Of a stretch of DNA of 64,000 nucleotides, positions 44,520 to 54,310 are shown piece by piece. Each line of letters begins with the position of its first letter. Position 1 is the first letter of the stretch. A program made the position numbers and the translations under genes. The notes under the pieces were generated by a model. That model saw only the letters and a program-made list of their open reading frames with translations, ran no database searches and was not told the origin of the DNA. The stretch covers positions 186,001 to 250,000 of the forward strand of contig JBBPTG010000014.1 in assembly GCA_038093975.1 (NCBI GenBank), read 5' to 3'. This stretch comes from Chalciporus piperatus (taxonomy: Eukaryota > Basidiomycota > Agaricomycetes > Boletales > Boletaceae).

Positions 44520-44610
44520 CGTTGGACCAATGGCATTGCCAACGCCATTGCGCCTTACGCCATTGCGCCTTGCCAACGCAAATGGCGCAAAATGCAAATG
44601 GCACAATAAC
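44520..44610. repeat. Subterminal short repeats
   Basis: A cluster of short words in both orientations: CGCCATTGCGCCTT-like units twice, TTGCCAACGC twice, and GCAAATGGC twice. Such clusters near the ends of DNA transposons often serve as transposase binding sites; here that is inference. Confidence 0.55.
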
Positions 44611-44651
44611 CCACATACACCGTTATGCGTTCCTCGCCTCGTGCACAGGGC

Positions 44652-44678
44652 GTGTTTTGTACTGCCAGTACAAAACAC
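44652..44678. repeat. Perfect palindrome before the transposase start
   Basis: Two 13-bp arms (GTGTTTTGTACTG and its exact complement) around a single C. It ends 33 bp before the transposase ATG, so it could be an operator, a transposase binding site or a hairpin in the 5' leader. Confidence 0.8.
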
Positions 44679-44711
44679 ACCACGTCCACCTTCTTTCCCT
44701 ACGCTCTGACC

Positions 44712-47700
44712 ATGGAACAACCCGAACGCTACAACTGCGTTTGTTCAGAGTACAATTTCGGTCAACCTCACCTAGTTTCAATAGCAACATGGTACCGCCA
44801 TTTTCAAGAAGCTCGGTCGGACGAAGAGCGTCAGCGGATGCAACAGGCAAAGCTCCAAGTTCCCCCGGGAACACATACTGGCCAACCGAAGCGTCCACCA
44901 GCTCGCAGACGCACCAACTTGAATGCTCCTCCAGCACAGAAAAGACCTTTCGAAGAGAACAATCCAGAGGATACTTCGGGATCAAACAAACGAGCACGCT
45001 CAGAGGTATGTTTTATTATACTATCGTCTTTCTATTGCTAACCGCTGATTGAATTTTAGACAAACTCACCCCCACCATTTCAGGATTCTCCTCCCCGGTC
45101 TCCACTCCCTCCTCGTACCCCTTCGCGATCCCCTCCGCAGTCTCCAGAACCTCCTCGCAGCCGTTCTCAATCTCCACCCCACCCAGACCATCGTACCCCT
45201 TCGCGATCCCCTCCGCAGTCTCCAGAACCTCCTCGCAGCCGTTCTCAATCTCCACCCCACCCAGACCCTCGTACCCCTTCCCGATCCCCTCCGCAGTCTC
45301 CAGAACCTCCTCGCGGCCGCTCTCAATCTCCACCCCACCCAGATCCTCCAGCTCAGCAGCGTGTCCGTATCAACTACGTTCGTAGACCCCGCCCCGATGT
45401 CAACCTAGATGAGCTCACTCGGCTCGCGTTGTTTAAACCGATGTCTGACACCATGAGTTTCATTAATGCGCTCAGAAACGCTTCCACCTTGGACCCTGTC
45501 GCACAACTCAGTGACGAAGGTCTAGAGAGACTCCGTAACCCTCCTGCCATTCCCCTCGTTATCGACAATCCCGGAAAACGGCACAGCATATCTACGTATC
45601 TTGCGCTTGAGCATGCATCTCAAGCTGCATACGAGGCTGTCTGCCGATCCGTCCGACGAAATTTTGCTGGTACCCCTGGAGTCGAGGACATCCTCACTTT
45701 CCAACAAGTCGAGAAACTCATTAAAATCCACACCGGTGTCGAACCGATTCTCCACGACATGTGTCCGAAGAAACAATGTCACGCGTTTACTGGGCCCTAT
45801 AGCACACTCGAGCATTGCTCCATGTGTAATGCTTCCCGGTGGAACGAACAACAACTCCAAGGTTCGAACGGTCGTGTCAAAGTTCCGGCCCTGCAATTCA
45901 CGACCATTCCACTTGGACCTCAGTTACAAGCACGTACCCGTAATCCCGAGAGTGCTGGTCGGATGCGTTACCTTTGGGAACGCACTCAATCTGTTTTAGA
46001 AGAGATCAGGCGATCTGGGGGAGGCGCTATTCCTGTCGTCGATGATGTTGTTATGGGGTGGGACTACCTTGGAGCCGTTCTTGATGGGGATATTGGCAAG
46101 GATGATGTCGTCCTGATGGTCTCTCTCGACGGCGCTCAGCTATACGATAGTAAAGAGTCTGACTGCTGGATGTACATCTGGGTCATCCTCAACCTTCCCC
46201 CGAACGAACGCTATCAAAAAATCAACGTCCTTCCTGGCGGATTTATTCCGGGCCCAAACAAACCAAAAATCCTCGACTCTTTTTTATTTCCTGGTATCCA
46301 TCACGTCGCAGCGCTTCAACGCGAGGGGCTTCCTATGTGGGACCCTCTTACAGATTCTCGTTACATTTCACGATTGTATCTTCTCTTCACCACCGCCGAC
46401 GGCCCTGGACTGGTATACTGGGATGGAATGGTCGGCCATAGCGGCAAAAATGGGTGTCGGCTGTACTGTGGTGTCATCGGACGCCGTAAAGATCCAGGTA
46501 CCCATTATTACCCGGCTCTCCTATGTCCCCGCGATCGTGTCGTCCCTGGTTGCGATCATGCAGATATCGACGTCATGCAAATACCACCAGGAGGTTCGGC
46601 CGAGTATGCTCAGCAACTCAAGAGAATCGTATCCGTCCCAAACCAAACCAATTGGGACCGAATGAAGACAGAAACCGGCCTCACTAAACCTCCTCTCATT
46701 CTCGGGCTTGATCCCAAATATTCACTTGGTGTTCCATTGTGCATGACGACAGATATCATGCATCTCGCTGGCAACTTATCCGACATCCTTCTCGCTCTCT
46801 GGCGTGGGTCGCTCGTCGCTACCGGCAATGATGACAAAGCTACTTGGGATTGGGCCGTCCTCAGGGACAACGAGACATGGACGAACCACGGCAAGCTAGT
46901 CGAAGATGCTGGTCACCATCTTCCGGGATCGTTTGATCGGAAGCCCCGCAACATCGCGGAAAAAATCAATACTCAGTACAAAACTTGGGAGTTCCATCTC
47001 TATACGTTCGGCTACGCTCCAATTCTACTCTATAGCCTTCTTCCGCTCAAGTACTGGAAGAACTTCTGCAAGCTCGTACGCGGTTTTCAAATGATGTCTC
47101 AACACTCTCTTAGTCAGCAACAATTACGAGACGCCCACACCCTGCTCTGCATGTGGGAGCGTGAGTTCGAACTCCTTTACTATCAACTCAAACATGATCG
47201 GATTCACTTCGTGCGTCCCGCAATTCACCAAGTCGTCCATCTTGTTCCAGAGGCCATTCAAAAGGGCCCGCCCATTTGTTACGCTCAATGGACGATGGAG
47301 AGAACCATCGGAAATCTTGGACAGGAAATTCGGCAGCCGTCTCAACCTTACGCAAATCTCGCAAGAGAAGGTGTGCGTCGTTGTCAAGTCAACGCCTTAA
47401 TCTCGATTCTTCCCGAGCTAGATAACCCTCCGAAAGCTTTACCTTCGACCTCTATTGATCTCGACGACGGCTATGTGCTTCGGCACAAACGCGACAAGTA
47501 CTCGACTCTTCCCGACCCCGCCGTCACTCAGGCCATTTCCACCCTTCTTACCCCGGGGCAGGATATGCCCCGAATCACCAAATGGGCGAGATTACAACTC
47601 CCGAACGGTCAAATCGCACGTTCTCTATGGAGAGAATCACTCAAGGACCCGAATCAACTGCGTATTTCCCGCAACGTCAAGGTAATTTTAATTTCATCAC

Positions 47701-48119
47701 CCAAAATATGCCGCACATCCTACTAATGTCATTTATTTACTTAGTTTCGGCTTGAGGATAACATACGTTGCGGAGAAGTTCAGTACTACACCCAAGTCGC
47801 CATCAAAACAGCACCGCAGGCGTGGACATTCCGCACCGTCGCTGTCCTCAAGCCCTATTCCCAACCTGACGAAAAACTTCTCGAGCTTTCCTCTCAGGTC
47901 GTCGCCGCATCCAAACTGCTTGAAGATATTGTTGTCGTGGACGTCAAGGAGATTCTCAGCGTCGTTGCGATGATTCCCAATCGCCTTACGCTACCAGACG
48001 AGAATTTAGAGGACAAGTACTTCTGTATGTTGGAACGACCAGGTTTAGATATCTCGGACTTCGGCGTACCTTATGACATAGGCATTGAAGAGGATGATGA
48101 GCTCGAGTATGTAGAATAG
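44712..48119 (+). CDS. Tnp2-like transposase
   Basis: Exons 44712..45005, 45060..47681, 47745..48119 (1096 aa), no disruptions. N-terminus: polar, with an Arg/Lys patch and an SR/SP-rich repeat (residues about 117-194). Core: KIHTGVEPILHDMCPKKQCH and a Cys pair (CSMCNASRW), then MVSLDGAQLYDSKESDCWMY, IWVILNLPPNERYQKINVLP, GGFIPGPNKPKILDSFLFPG, LLFTTADGPGLVYWDGMVGH, SGKNGCRLYCGVIGRRKDPG, PLCMTTDIMHLAGNLSDILL. These are the DGA, DSFLFPG and ADGPG landmarks of fungal Tnp2 transposases. It should cut and join the element's ends. It is the only recognisable enzyme in the element. Confidence 0.9.
45114..45347 (+). repeat. Three tandem 78-bp repeats in the transposase
   Basis: Near-identical 26-codon units starting at 45114, 45192 and 45270, coding RTPSRSPPQSPEPPRSRSQS then PPHPDH/P. 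The third unit has Gly for one Ser. High identity between units points to recent expansion. Confidence 0.9.
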
Positions 48120-48217
48120 TAAGTACTGGTAGTAGATATTCTCGGCCCTCACAATGTTTGGATACATCAGATCTCGCATTCTCGGCATTTCTGGTATGGT
48201 ACATGTAATTTACGACC

Positions 48218-48874
48218 CTACGCAACACGGAAACGTTTCACATATCTATCTTTGATGTCCTCGTGAAGTAAACGACGCTTGGCGCTTTCGAATGGAATGA
48301 GCGACGAAGGAAATACGCGCACTAAATATTTGGTAGGAAGAGGCAGAGCACGGCCTTCGGCATCTTTGCCGCGAACATAGAGTAGGCTACAAGGCAGCAC
48401 AGTTTCGACGGAAGAGCTATATTTACGGTTGTTAATCTCACAACAGAATATACAAACGAGCACTACTTACTGTTCAAGTTGAGATTTTTGATTGTCGTGC
48501 TTGATCGGGTCATCAAGAGCTTTGATCATGGATATATTGTCGATCTCAGATGTGTCTCCGGTCTGGGTCGCGCTATAAGTTGTCCGCGTAAATATGACAT
48601 CACGGATATCAAAGAAATACCTGCATTGAGCTTTTTTCAACCTGGTTTCTTCGGATGCGGAAGACTATCTGCTAGAGTTGGGCTAAATAAATAGTCTTAG
48701 AACTTGAGGATACTTTTCACTCACCTTGTGGCCTGGTGTCTGCACGTCTAGGGCAAGTGTATACACATCCCAATCAGCAACGATGTCATTGATGTCGAGG
48801 ACAGCCACGTCCCCGGCTATATGGACTAGTGGGGGCTTTATGAGAGTCGGCAAATTGGACAGATCGAGGGACAT
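48218..48874 (-). CDS. Transposon cargo gene 1, unknown protein
   Basis: Exons: complement(48725..48874, 48471..48664, 48218..48416), 180 aa, phases consistent. It lies convergent to the transposase (98 bp between stops) and divergent from cargo gene 2 (189 bp between starts). Predicted sequence: MSLDLSNLPTLIKPPLVHIA, DWDVYTLALDVQTPGHK, RYFFDIRDVIFTRTTYSATQ, SMIKALDDPIKHDNQ, HSSVETVLPCSLLYVRGKDA, KYLVRVFPSSLIPFESAKRR. It looks like a compact beta-rich domain with a basic C-terminus. I recognise no family. It could be a DNA-binding helper of transposition. Confidence 0.7.
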
Positions 48875-49063
48875 GTCGTGATGAGTCTAAAGATAATAAG
48901 CGCTGTCATACACTAATCCAGCAAGCGCAATCATTACAGCTGTAACGGCATCTCCCAGCGGAGTTATCAATAACTGTAAGACCATATCTGGGACGCGTCT
49001 CTTGGATCTCTCTCTCGCAAAACTTGCTCATCGACGCGTTCTTGCTGTGTCTAGTGTACATAA

Positions 49064-51095
49064 ATGGAGTTCTCCTTTGGTCTCGGAAATGGTTTCCATA
49101 ATTCCAGCGGTATCGGACTCGTTGGGAATGGTGGTGGTCTAGACTATGATCACAGCGCCATCTCCTCGTTCCCGTCATCTAATCAAATGTCTCAGGTAAG
49201 TTTGTTTGTAAGGTACCCTTCTGATCCCGTGGATCTGTTGTAGGCCGCATATATGCAGGAAATCACACTCCTTCGACAAAGCTGCCTCGAACTCAAGCTG
49301 GAGTTGGGGAAGGCTATAAGCGAGCGCGACATAATTCAGTATGGATCTTATATCTCTGTTTTATGGTCTGACAGAGTTTTCGTTTAGAGGCGCTTTCAAC
49401 AAGCTCTCGACGTCACTTACGTTACCAGCATCTGGGGCCCCTGCTGACGAATTCCTCGACAAACGTGTGAAATACCCGCAAGTACGATTCTGGACTCATA
49501 CCTCATTCAATACATGGTCGAGATCACCTGAGGGACAAGCAGACACAAACTGGAAGTTTGCCTGCTTCGAAGACCACCTTGGGAACGCGGTGGATGGAGA
49601 TACGATAACCGCGTTACGATCCATGCTCAAAAGCACATGGAAGGATCTCGCCCTCAAAAAGATCGCACCGAGAAAGTGGGGCAAGGCAAGTGCAAGTGCA
49701 AGAGACTTCGTTTGCGAAACGATATACAAGAAGTACCTGTTTTTGACTCTTGCCGATAACGACTGGAAACTCGATTACCTATCTGCCCTCGACTATCCCG
49801 GATGGGTTCGACGATATCTGGACGACGATGGCACCTACGTTGAGGACCGCAAGACGTCAGTGAAGCAGGAAGACATCTCCAGCGAGGAGTCGAGGTCCGA
49901 GTCAAGTGCGAACGGCAAAAGAAAATCCAGAGGAAAGTCTGAAGTTCCCAATAAGAAGATAAAAGGTGTGCTCTATTGTGTCGTATCTCATGTACTCATT
50001 GTATCCAAACCCGCAGTTTCAGATGACATGAAGACGGATACTATACCCCAGTTAACCCAAGTCAAAGAGACAATGAAAACTCCTGTTCAGATCACATCAC
50101 CGTCTACAGGCCCCGACATTGTTATGAACGACGCAACATCCCGACCCAATACACCAGGATTTTACGACGACGACGCCCCGCATGCACCATCTCCAAGTCC
50201 AACCTCTAACGAGCCAGAATCGAGCGACGATAACCACGCTGTCAGTGGACGTGCACCATCCACGATCTCTAACGAGCCGGAAGCGAGAAACGACAACCAC
50301 GCTGGATTTGCACCATCCGCGATCTCTAGTAGTGAGCCGGAAGCGAAGGACGACAGCCACGCTGGACGTGCACCATCCGCGATTTCTAATGAGCCCAAAG
50401 CGAATGGCAACGGTGATACACGCGCACCATCCGCGACTTCTAACGAGCCAAAAAGCGCATATACGGACAACAACGCTAATCTGGAGCCTCAAGACATTAA
50501 TATGAATCCATTGTAAGTGAACTACTTTCGTGCGAAGATACACTAATCGCTATTTCAGAGCCGCTCTTGGAACGAGCACGATCAAGCTGCCTCCTCTTCC
50601 ACCTGTACCTACATTGGCGCCTAGCAAGAACGAGGACGGTGCGACAAAGAAGACTCGGAACACGAAGAAAGCAAAGGCCGCTGCCAGTGTGTCTGGCGTC
50701 GAAAAGGAAAAGTCAAAAGGGAGTTCAGGTAATCGCAAGATGTGTCCGTCTAAATATAAAACCGCTTTGTAAGTATTCGTTTTTGACTATGTAGTGCTAA
50801 CGCGATGTTGTTTTAGCAATCTTTGCGCATTCCGCTGGCTCCACCAGGTGAACCAGAGCGGGACGAGGGACGAATTCCGGGCTTATTGGGATGCGCTCAC
50901 TGATATCCAGCATAAAGTATGTGTATTCATTCTTTCATTCATTTCTAAGGCGTTCTAATAGATATATAGGCTTACGAAAAGGAAGTTCTCGAGTTGGTAA
51001 GTAGTATCAGCTTCCGGTTTGCTAGACTAATTGTATTGTAGGTCGAGAAAAACGGCTGGACCAAGATCGCTTTCGAAGGCGGCGCCATGTACTAG
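49064..51095 (+). CDS. Transposon cargo gene 2, unknown protein
   Basis: Exons 49064..49195, 49244..49338, 49388..49965, 50017..50512, 50559..50768, 50817..50916, 50970..50996, 51042..51095 (563 aa), phases consistent. A short coiled coil (ITLLRQSCLELKLELGKAIS) precedes a globular part rich in Trp (WTHTSFNTWSRSPEGQADTN, WKDLALKKIAPRKWGKASAS, ETIYKKYLFLTLADNDWKLD, YPGWVRRYLDDDG). Then comes a basic nuclear-type patch (KRKSRGKSEVPNKKIK), a repeat-rich acidic linker (units like APSAISNEPEA with DDNHA), a second basic stretch, and a C-terminal helix set (NLCAFRWLHQVNQSGTRDEF, YWDALTDIQHKAYEKEVLEL). The end resembles an HMG-like helix, but I do not claim it. No family recognised. Confidence 0.72.
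50180..50460 (+). repeat. Imperfect repeats in cargo gene 2
   Basis: Five units of roughly 50-65 bp, each built around GCACCATCC, CGA(T/C)(C/T)TCTAA and GAGCC, coding APS(A/T)xSNEPxx followed by a DDNHA-like segment. Confidence 0.75.
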
Positions 51096-51563
51096 ACCAC
51101 AATACCACTTCCGCTCGCTCGCTCCCATCGCAGAGCCGTGTAATACGATCGGATTAGACTGTCTTCACTGGAATTAGACTGGAGGTGCTCCGTATGTTTT
51201 TTTATTCGTTTTCTATGTTTTTTATTATGTTTTCGGGCTGTTTCATGGGTCGGGGCAATGTATGCTTATCACGTGCTATCATGAATGTCATTTGTCGTCA
51301 GCTGTGAGCATTTTGCAAGTGTGACTAGCCTAGAGATAATATCACGAGAAAGCATATGTGATCAGATTGTGAGCGAGCGAGACCGCAAACAAAGATATGT
51401 CGTGATCTGCTCGTCTATGTTTTTTCTGTCATTTGCATCTCAGAACAGGCTCAGTCATATCATAGCATGCAGAACATTCTCATTCTATTCGTGAGATCTG
51501 CCTACTCGTGACAGTGTATGTAGCAGGTACAAAAACATGTATCGTCATGTCCGGGCATACCCG
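51096..51563. other. Noncoding right subterminal region of the transposon
   Basis: About 470 bp, AT-rich, with T runs. It contains the second copy of the 13-bp subterminal repeat (51402..51414) and leads into the hairpin at the right end. No gene seen. Confidence 0.5.
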
Positions 51564-51568
51564 GACAT
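51547..51568. repeat. Perfect hairpin at the right end of the transposon
   Basis: Nine-bp arms ATGTCCGGG and CCCGGACAT around CATA; the right arm overlaps the start of the right inverted repeat. No matching hairpin is seen at the left end. Confidence 0.75.
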
Positions 51569-51584
51569 AGCTAGTTTTCACTGG
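51564..51584 (-). repeat. Right terminal inverted repeat
   Basis: Reverse complement begins CCAGTGAAAA and ends TATGTC; partner of 44371..44391. Confidence 0.85.
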
Positions 51585-51593
51585 GGGTCAGAC
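51585..51593. repeat. Target-site duplication, right copy
   Basis: GGGTCAGAC directly after the right inverted repeat, identical to 44362..44370. Confidence 0.8.
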
Positions 51594-51803
51594 GTGTAGG
51601 TTGTTGTCTACCCTGATCACCATGACCAATAGTTATCTCAAAGAACAGTCAGGTTTTTTTGCTTACAGCATTTTATTTGATGCCCAAGCATTAGCCCATA
51701 AAGAGCGTATTCCATAGCCGACAACGAGGATAAAGTACCCTTAGTCGGGTTGGTGTCCTCCCTTTCTTCGTCTTGACTTATTGACTTACCGCTCGGAAAA
51801 AAC

Positions 51804-53956
51804 ATGGCTTCGACATCGACCGCGTTGCAGTTGAAGGAGGAGGGTAATGCCTTCTTCGTCAAGAAAGACTTCAAGAACGCACACAAGAAATATACCGAGG
51901 CCATCGCTCTTGACGGTCAGAACGCAGTGCTGTATGCCAATCGATCGGCATGTAGGATGAGAAAGTAAGTCTCGTTACGCCGACCTGGGCAACACTGTTC
52001 CGCAGAACTGAGAATGTGCTTGCAATGTAGTTTCGTCGATGCTGCGCGTGACGCAAGAAAGGTAGACAGCTTACTTCCTCCGTCCTCGACCATACTTTTT
52101 GAACTGACGCGTGTCTTCTCAGTCTACCGAACTCGATCCTGGCTATGCTAAAGGATGGTCTCGGCGGGCGTGTGCTGAAGAGGTCAATGCTACCTATCAT
52201 TTGTATAGACACCTGCTTACTCTCCTTCAGGTTCACTTGGACTGGAAAAGCTGCGTCGAGTCGTGGGAGAACGCTCTTAACGCTCTTCCAAAGACAGACC
52301 TCAGCCCGGCTGAGCTCAAGCAAAAGGAGCAATACGCCGAGTCCTTGCAGAGCGCCAAGCGCCACCTTGAGGAAGCCTCGTCAACTCCTCTCCCGGGGAT
52401 TATAATGTCCTCAACGGAAAAGCAACCGTGGAAGGTGGCTTCAAAAATGCTTCCAGAGCTTACAGCAATGGGTCCCCAGGGTTATACTAGCAGCGTAAGG
52501 ATTGGTTGTCGTTTCGGGTATACTCAACTGACATCATGTGAGCTAGGCATGGGTCATACATGGTGCTTACAAGGTTAGCTAATGCATCGTTGGATCTATG
52601 TACGAATTGTTAATAATTTTATCAAACAGGAATTCATGGAAGGCGTCAGGTGGATGAAGGATTTGAAGAAGATCAAGGTCCCGGGTTCACCAAAAGGATA
52701 TGGATACTATGGATCAACGTTTGTGAGCGTGTTCGCTGAGTGCAGACGAGCAGACACTGACCTTCTGCAGGGCGTTACTTGCATTTCCAATGGAGTGATG
52801 CGCGATAGCCGTGTGTTCCATATGGACGCACCAGATTGGATTACAAAGTACAATGACCAAGGTACATGGAAAATTCGGTACTCTGGCAGTACTTCATCTT
52901 GATCATATGGTGCAGTCATGTTCGAGGCCGAAAGATTCAAAGCATGTCAATGGGTGTCAGATGATTTGGAGAGCATCAAGAGGCAGGCTCTGGAACGATA
53001 GAAGAAAGGATGGGACAATGTCCGAGGAGCCCTTTCTATCACAGTGAGGTTCGTAGTTCTCCATCTGCGGAAGCTTCACACTGATGGTCTATTGCTAGGG
53101 CATGGATAATGCGTGCTATATTTGACCACTCACTCACAGGAGCTCCGCATGTCTCCATCGAACTGTTGAAGCAGACCCTCGATCTGCTTGAATGGGGTCG
53201 CCAAACGTGGAATAATGTGTCCAAGGAGGACAGGGGTTCGATTTTCCAGGATACATTCGTCAGGGGAGTTCGTGCAATATATCTGGAAGCTTTAATGGAG
53301 GTAAGTTTCCTCACGAATATGTTTTGAAGGTCCCATAGCTCACTTCCATTAGGCGTATACAAAGGGACCTGGGGTCGACAAAACCGCTACGCTGGATACG
53401 CTTTTCAAGCAGGCCAATTGTATTATCCAGGAATCGCAAACTGGCTCGCAGCAACCTCCTGGCGAACCAGTCGACCCCGGATTCGCCTCGTCTTTTTACA
53501 TCTATCCGGTTGCACAAGCTCACGCGTAAGTTTTTCTCACCTCTCAGGAGACACGTTAACGTTCATGGACCCTCATAGAATGCTTGGGTTTTACCATGCT
53601 CGGATGGCGGAATCTAGCCCCATCCCAGAGGTATCCTTCTTGCAGGCAAGCATTGAATACAGCGAAGCTGCTAAGTTGTATCCAGAAGACGACGAATATC
53701 ATTGCTGTAACCGCCTTTCCTATATCTCCATGCTCATCATGCAATTAAACGATTTTTAGTCCATCTACAGGGTGCTATCCGACACATGTTATCAGCCCAG
53801 CTGCCGATCCAAACAATTGAGGCAGTTGCCAAACGCCTTCGGGAGGCCATTCCAAAGATGCAAAAGATATGGGCAAACTCGGCGTCGGCGAAACAAGGGA
53901 GGGACGTAATGATCCAGCAGACGCTGGATGCTGTTGACGAAAGGCTACGGTCGTGA
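51804..53956 (+). CDS. TPR-domain protein with an in-frame TAG
   Basis: Exons 51804..51964, 52031..52061, 52123..52182, 52231..52494, 52547..52573, 52630..52722, 52771..52861, 52916..53048, 53099..53300, 53353..53525, 53579..53706, 53760..53956 (519 codons). N-terminal tetratricopeptide repeats: ALQLKEEGNAFFVKKDFKNA, HKKYTEAIALDGQNAVLYAN, STELDPGYAKGWSRRA, CVESWENALNALPKTDL. A helical C-terminal part follows and closes cleanly at TGA 53956 (IEAVAKRLREAIPKMQKIWA). Codon 271 (52999..53001) is TAG inside coding-looking sequence (SDDLESIKRQALER, stop, KKKGWDNVRGALSITVR). Either the gene is broken, or a 48-nt intron 52954..53001 (GTGTCA...GATAG) removes it, or the codon is read through. The start lies 220 bp from the transposon's right end. 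Function unknown; TPR proteins of this type often bind Hsp70/Hsp90. Confidence 0.7.
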
Positions 53957-54310
53957 GGAGAGGTGTTTCCTTTGCTGGAGGTTGGTTCGGAGTGTGCGCT
54001 ATGGTGACATCGTTTTTGACGGAGTACATTGTATGGAATGTTTGCAGTAATTATATCATGGGAGATGCCTTCGTGCTGCCTTGGGGAGAGCTCGACATGG
54101 TTGTAGTCGGACTACGACTATGGTCCATTAGGACCAAACAAATACAAATAGATTACTGGGCCAATGGATCATTCAACCAAGTAATTCATTAGTACACATA
54201 TTAGAGGGACTATCTAGGGGACCATAGAATCTGTCTTGACTCTCCCCATCATCGTCTGATAGCAAGTTCTGGGCTCCAACTCGGGCGATCACTCTTCGGT
54301 GCTATGCATA
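53957..54310. other. Intergenic, TPR 3' flank / F-box 5' flank
   Basis: 354 bp with no supported gene. Presumably 3' UTR then promoter. Confidence 0.4.

Larger units (their letters stand above)
44371..51584. mobile_element. Complete Tnp2-type DNA transposon with two cargo genes
   Basis: A 7.2-kb element bounded by 21-bp terminal inverted repeats (44371..44391 and 51564..51584, 18 of 21 identical) and flanked by the direct repeat GGGTCAGAC. It carries a Tnp2-like transposase (44712..48119, +) and two unrecognised genes (48218..48874, -; 49064..51095, +), none showing stops or frameshifts. Short repeats lie in the subterminal regions. The transposase is of the kind placed in CACTA/EnSpm elements, but the ends start CCAGTG rather than CACTA and the duplication is longer than the usual 2-3 bp. 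Intact ends and genes suggest a young and perhaps still mobile insertion. Confidence 0.85.
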
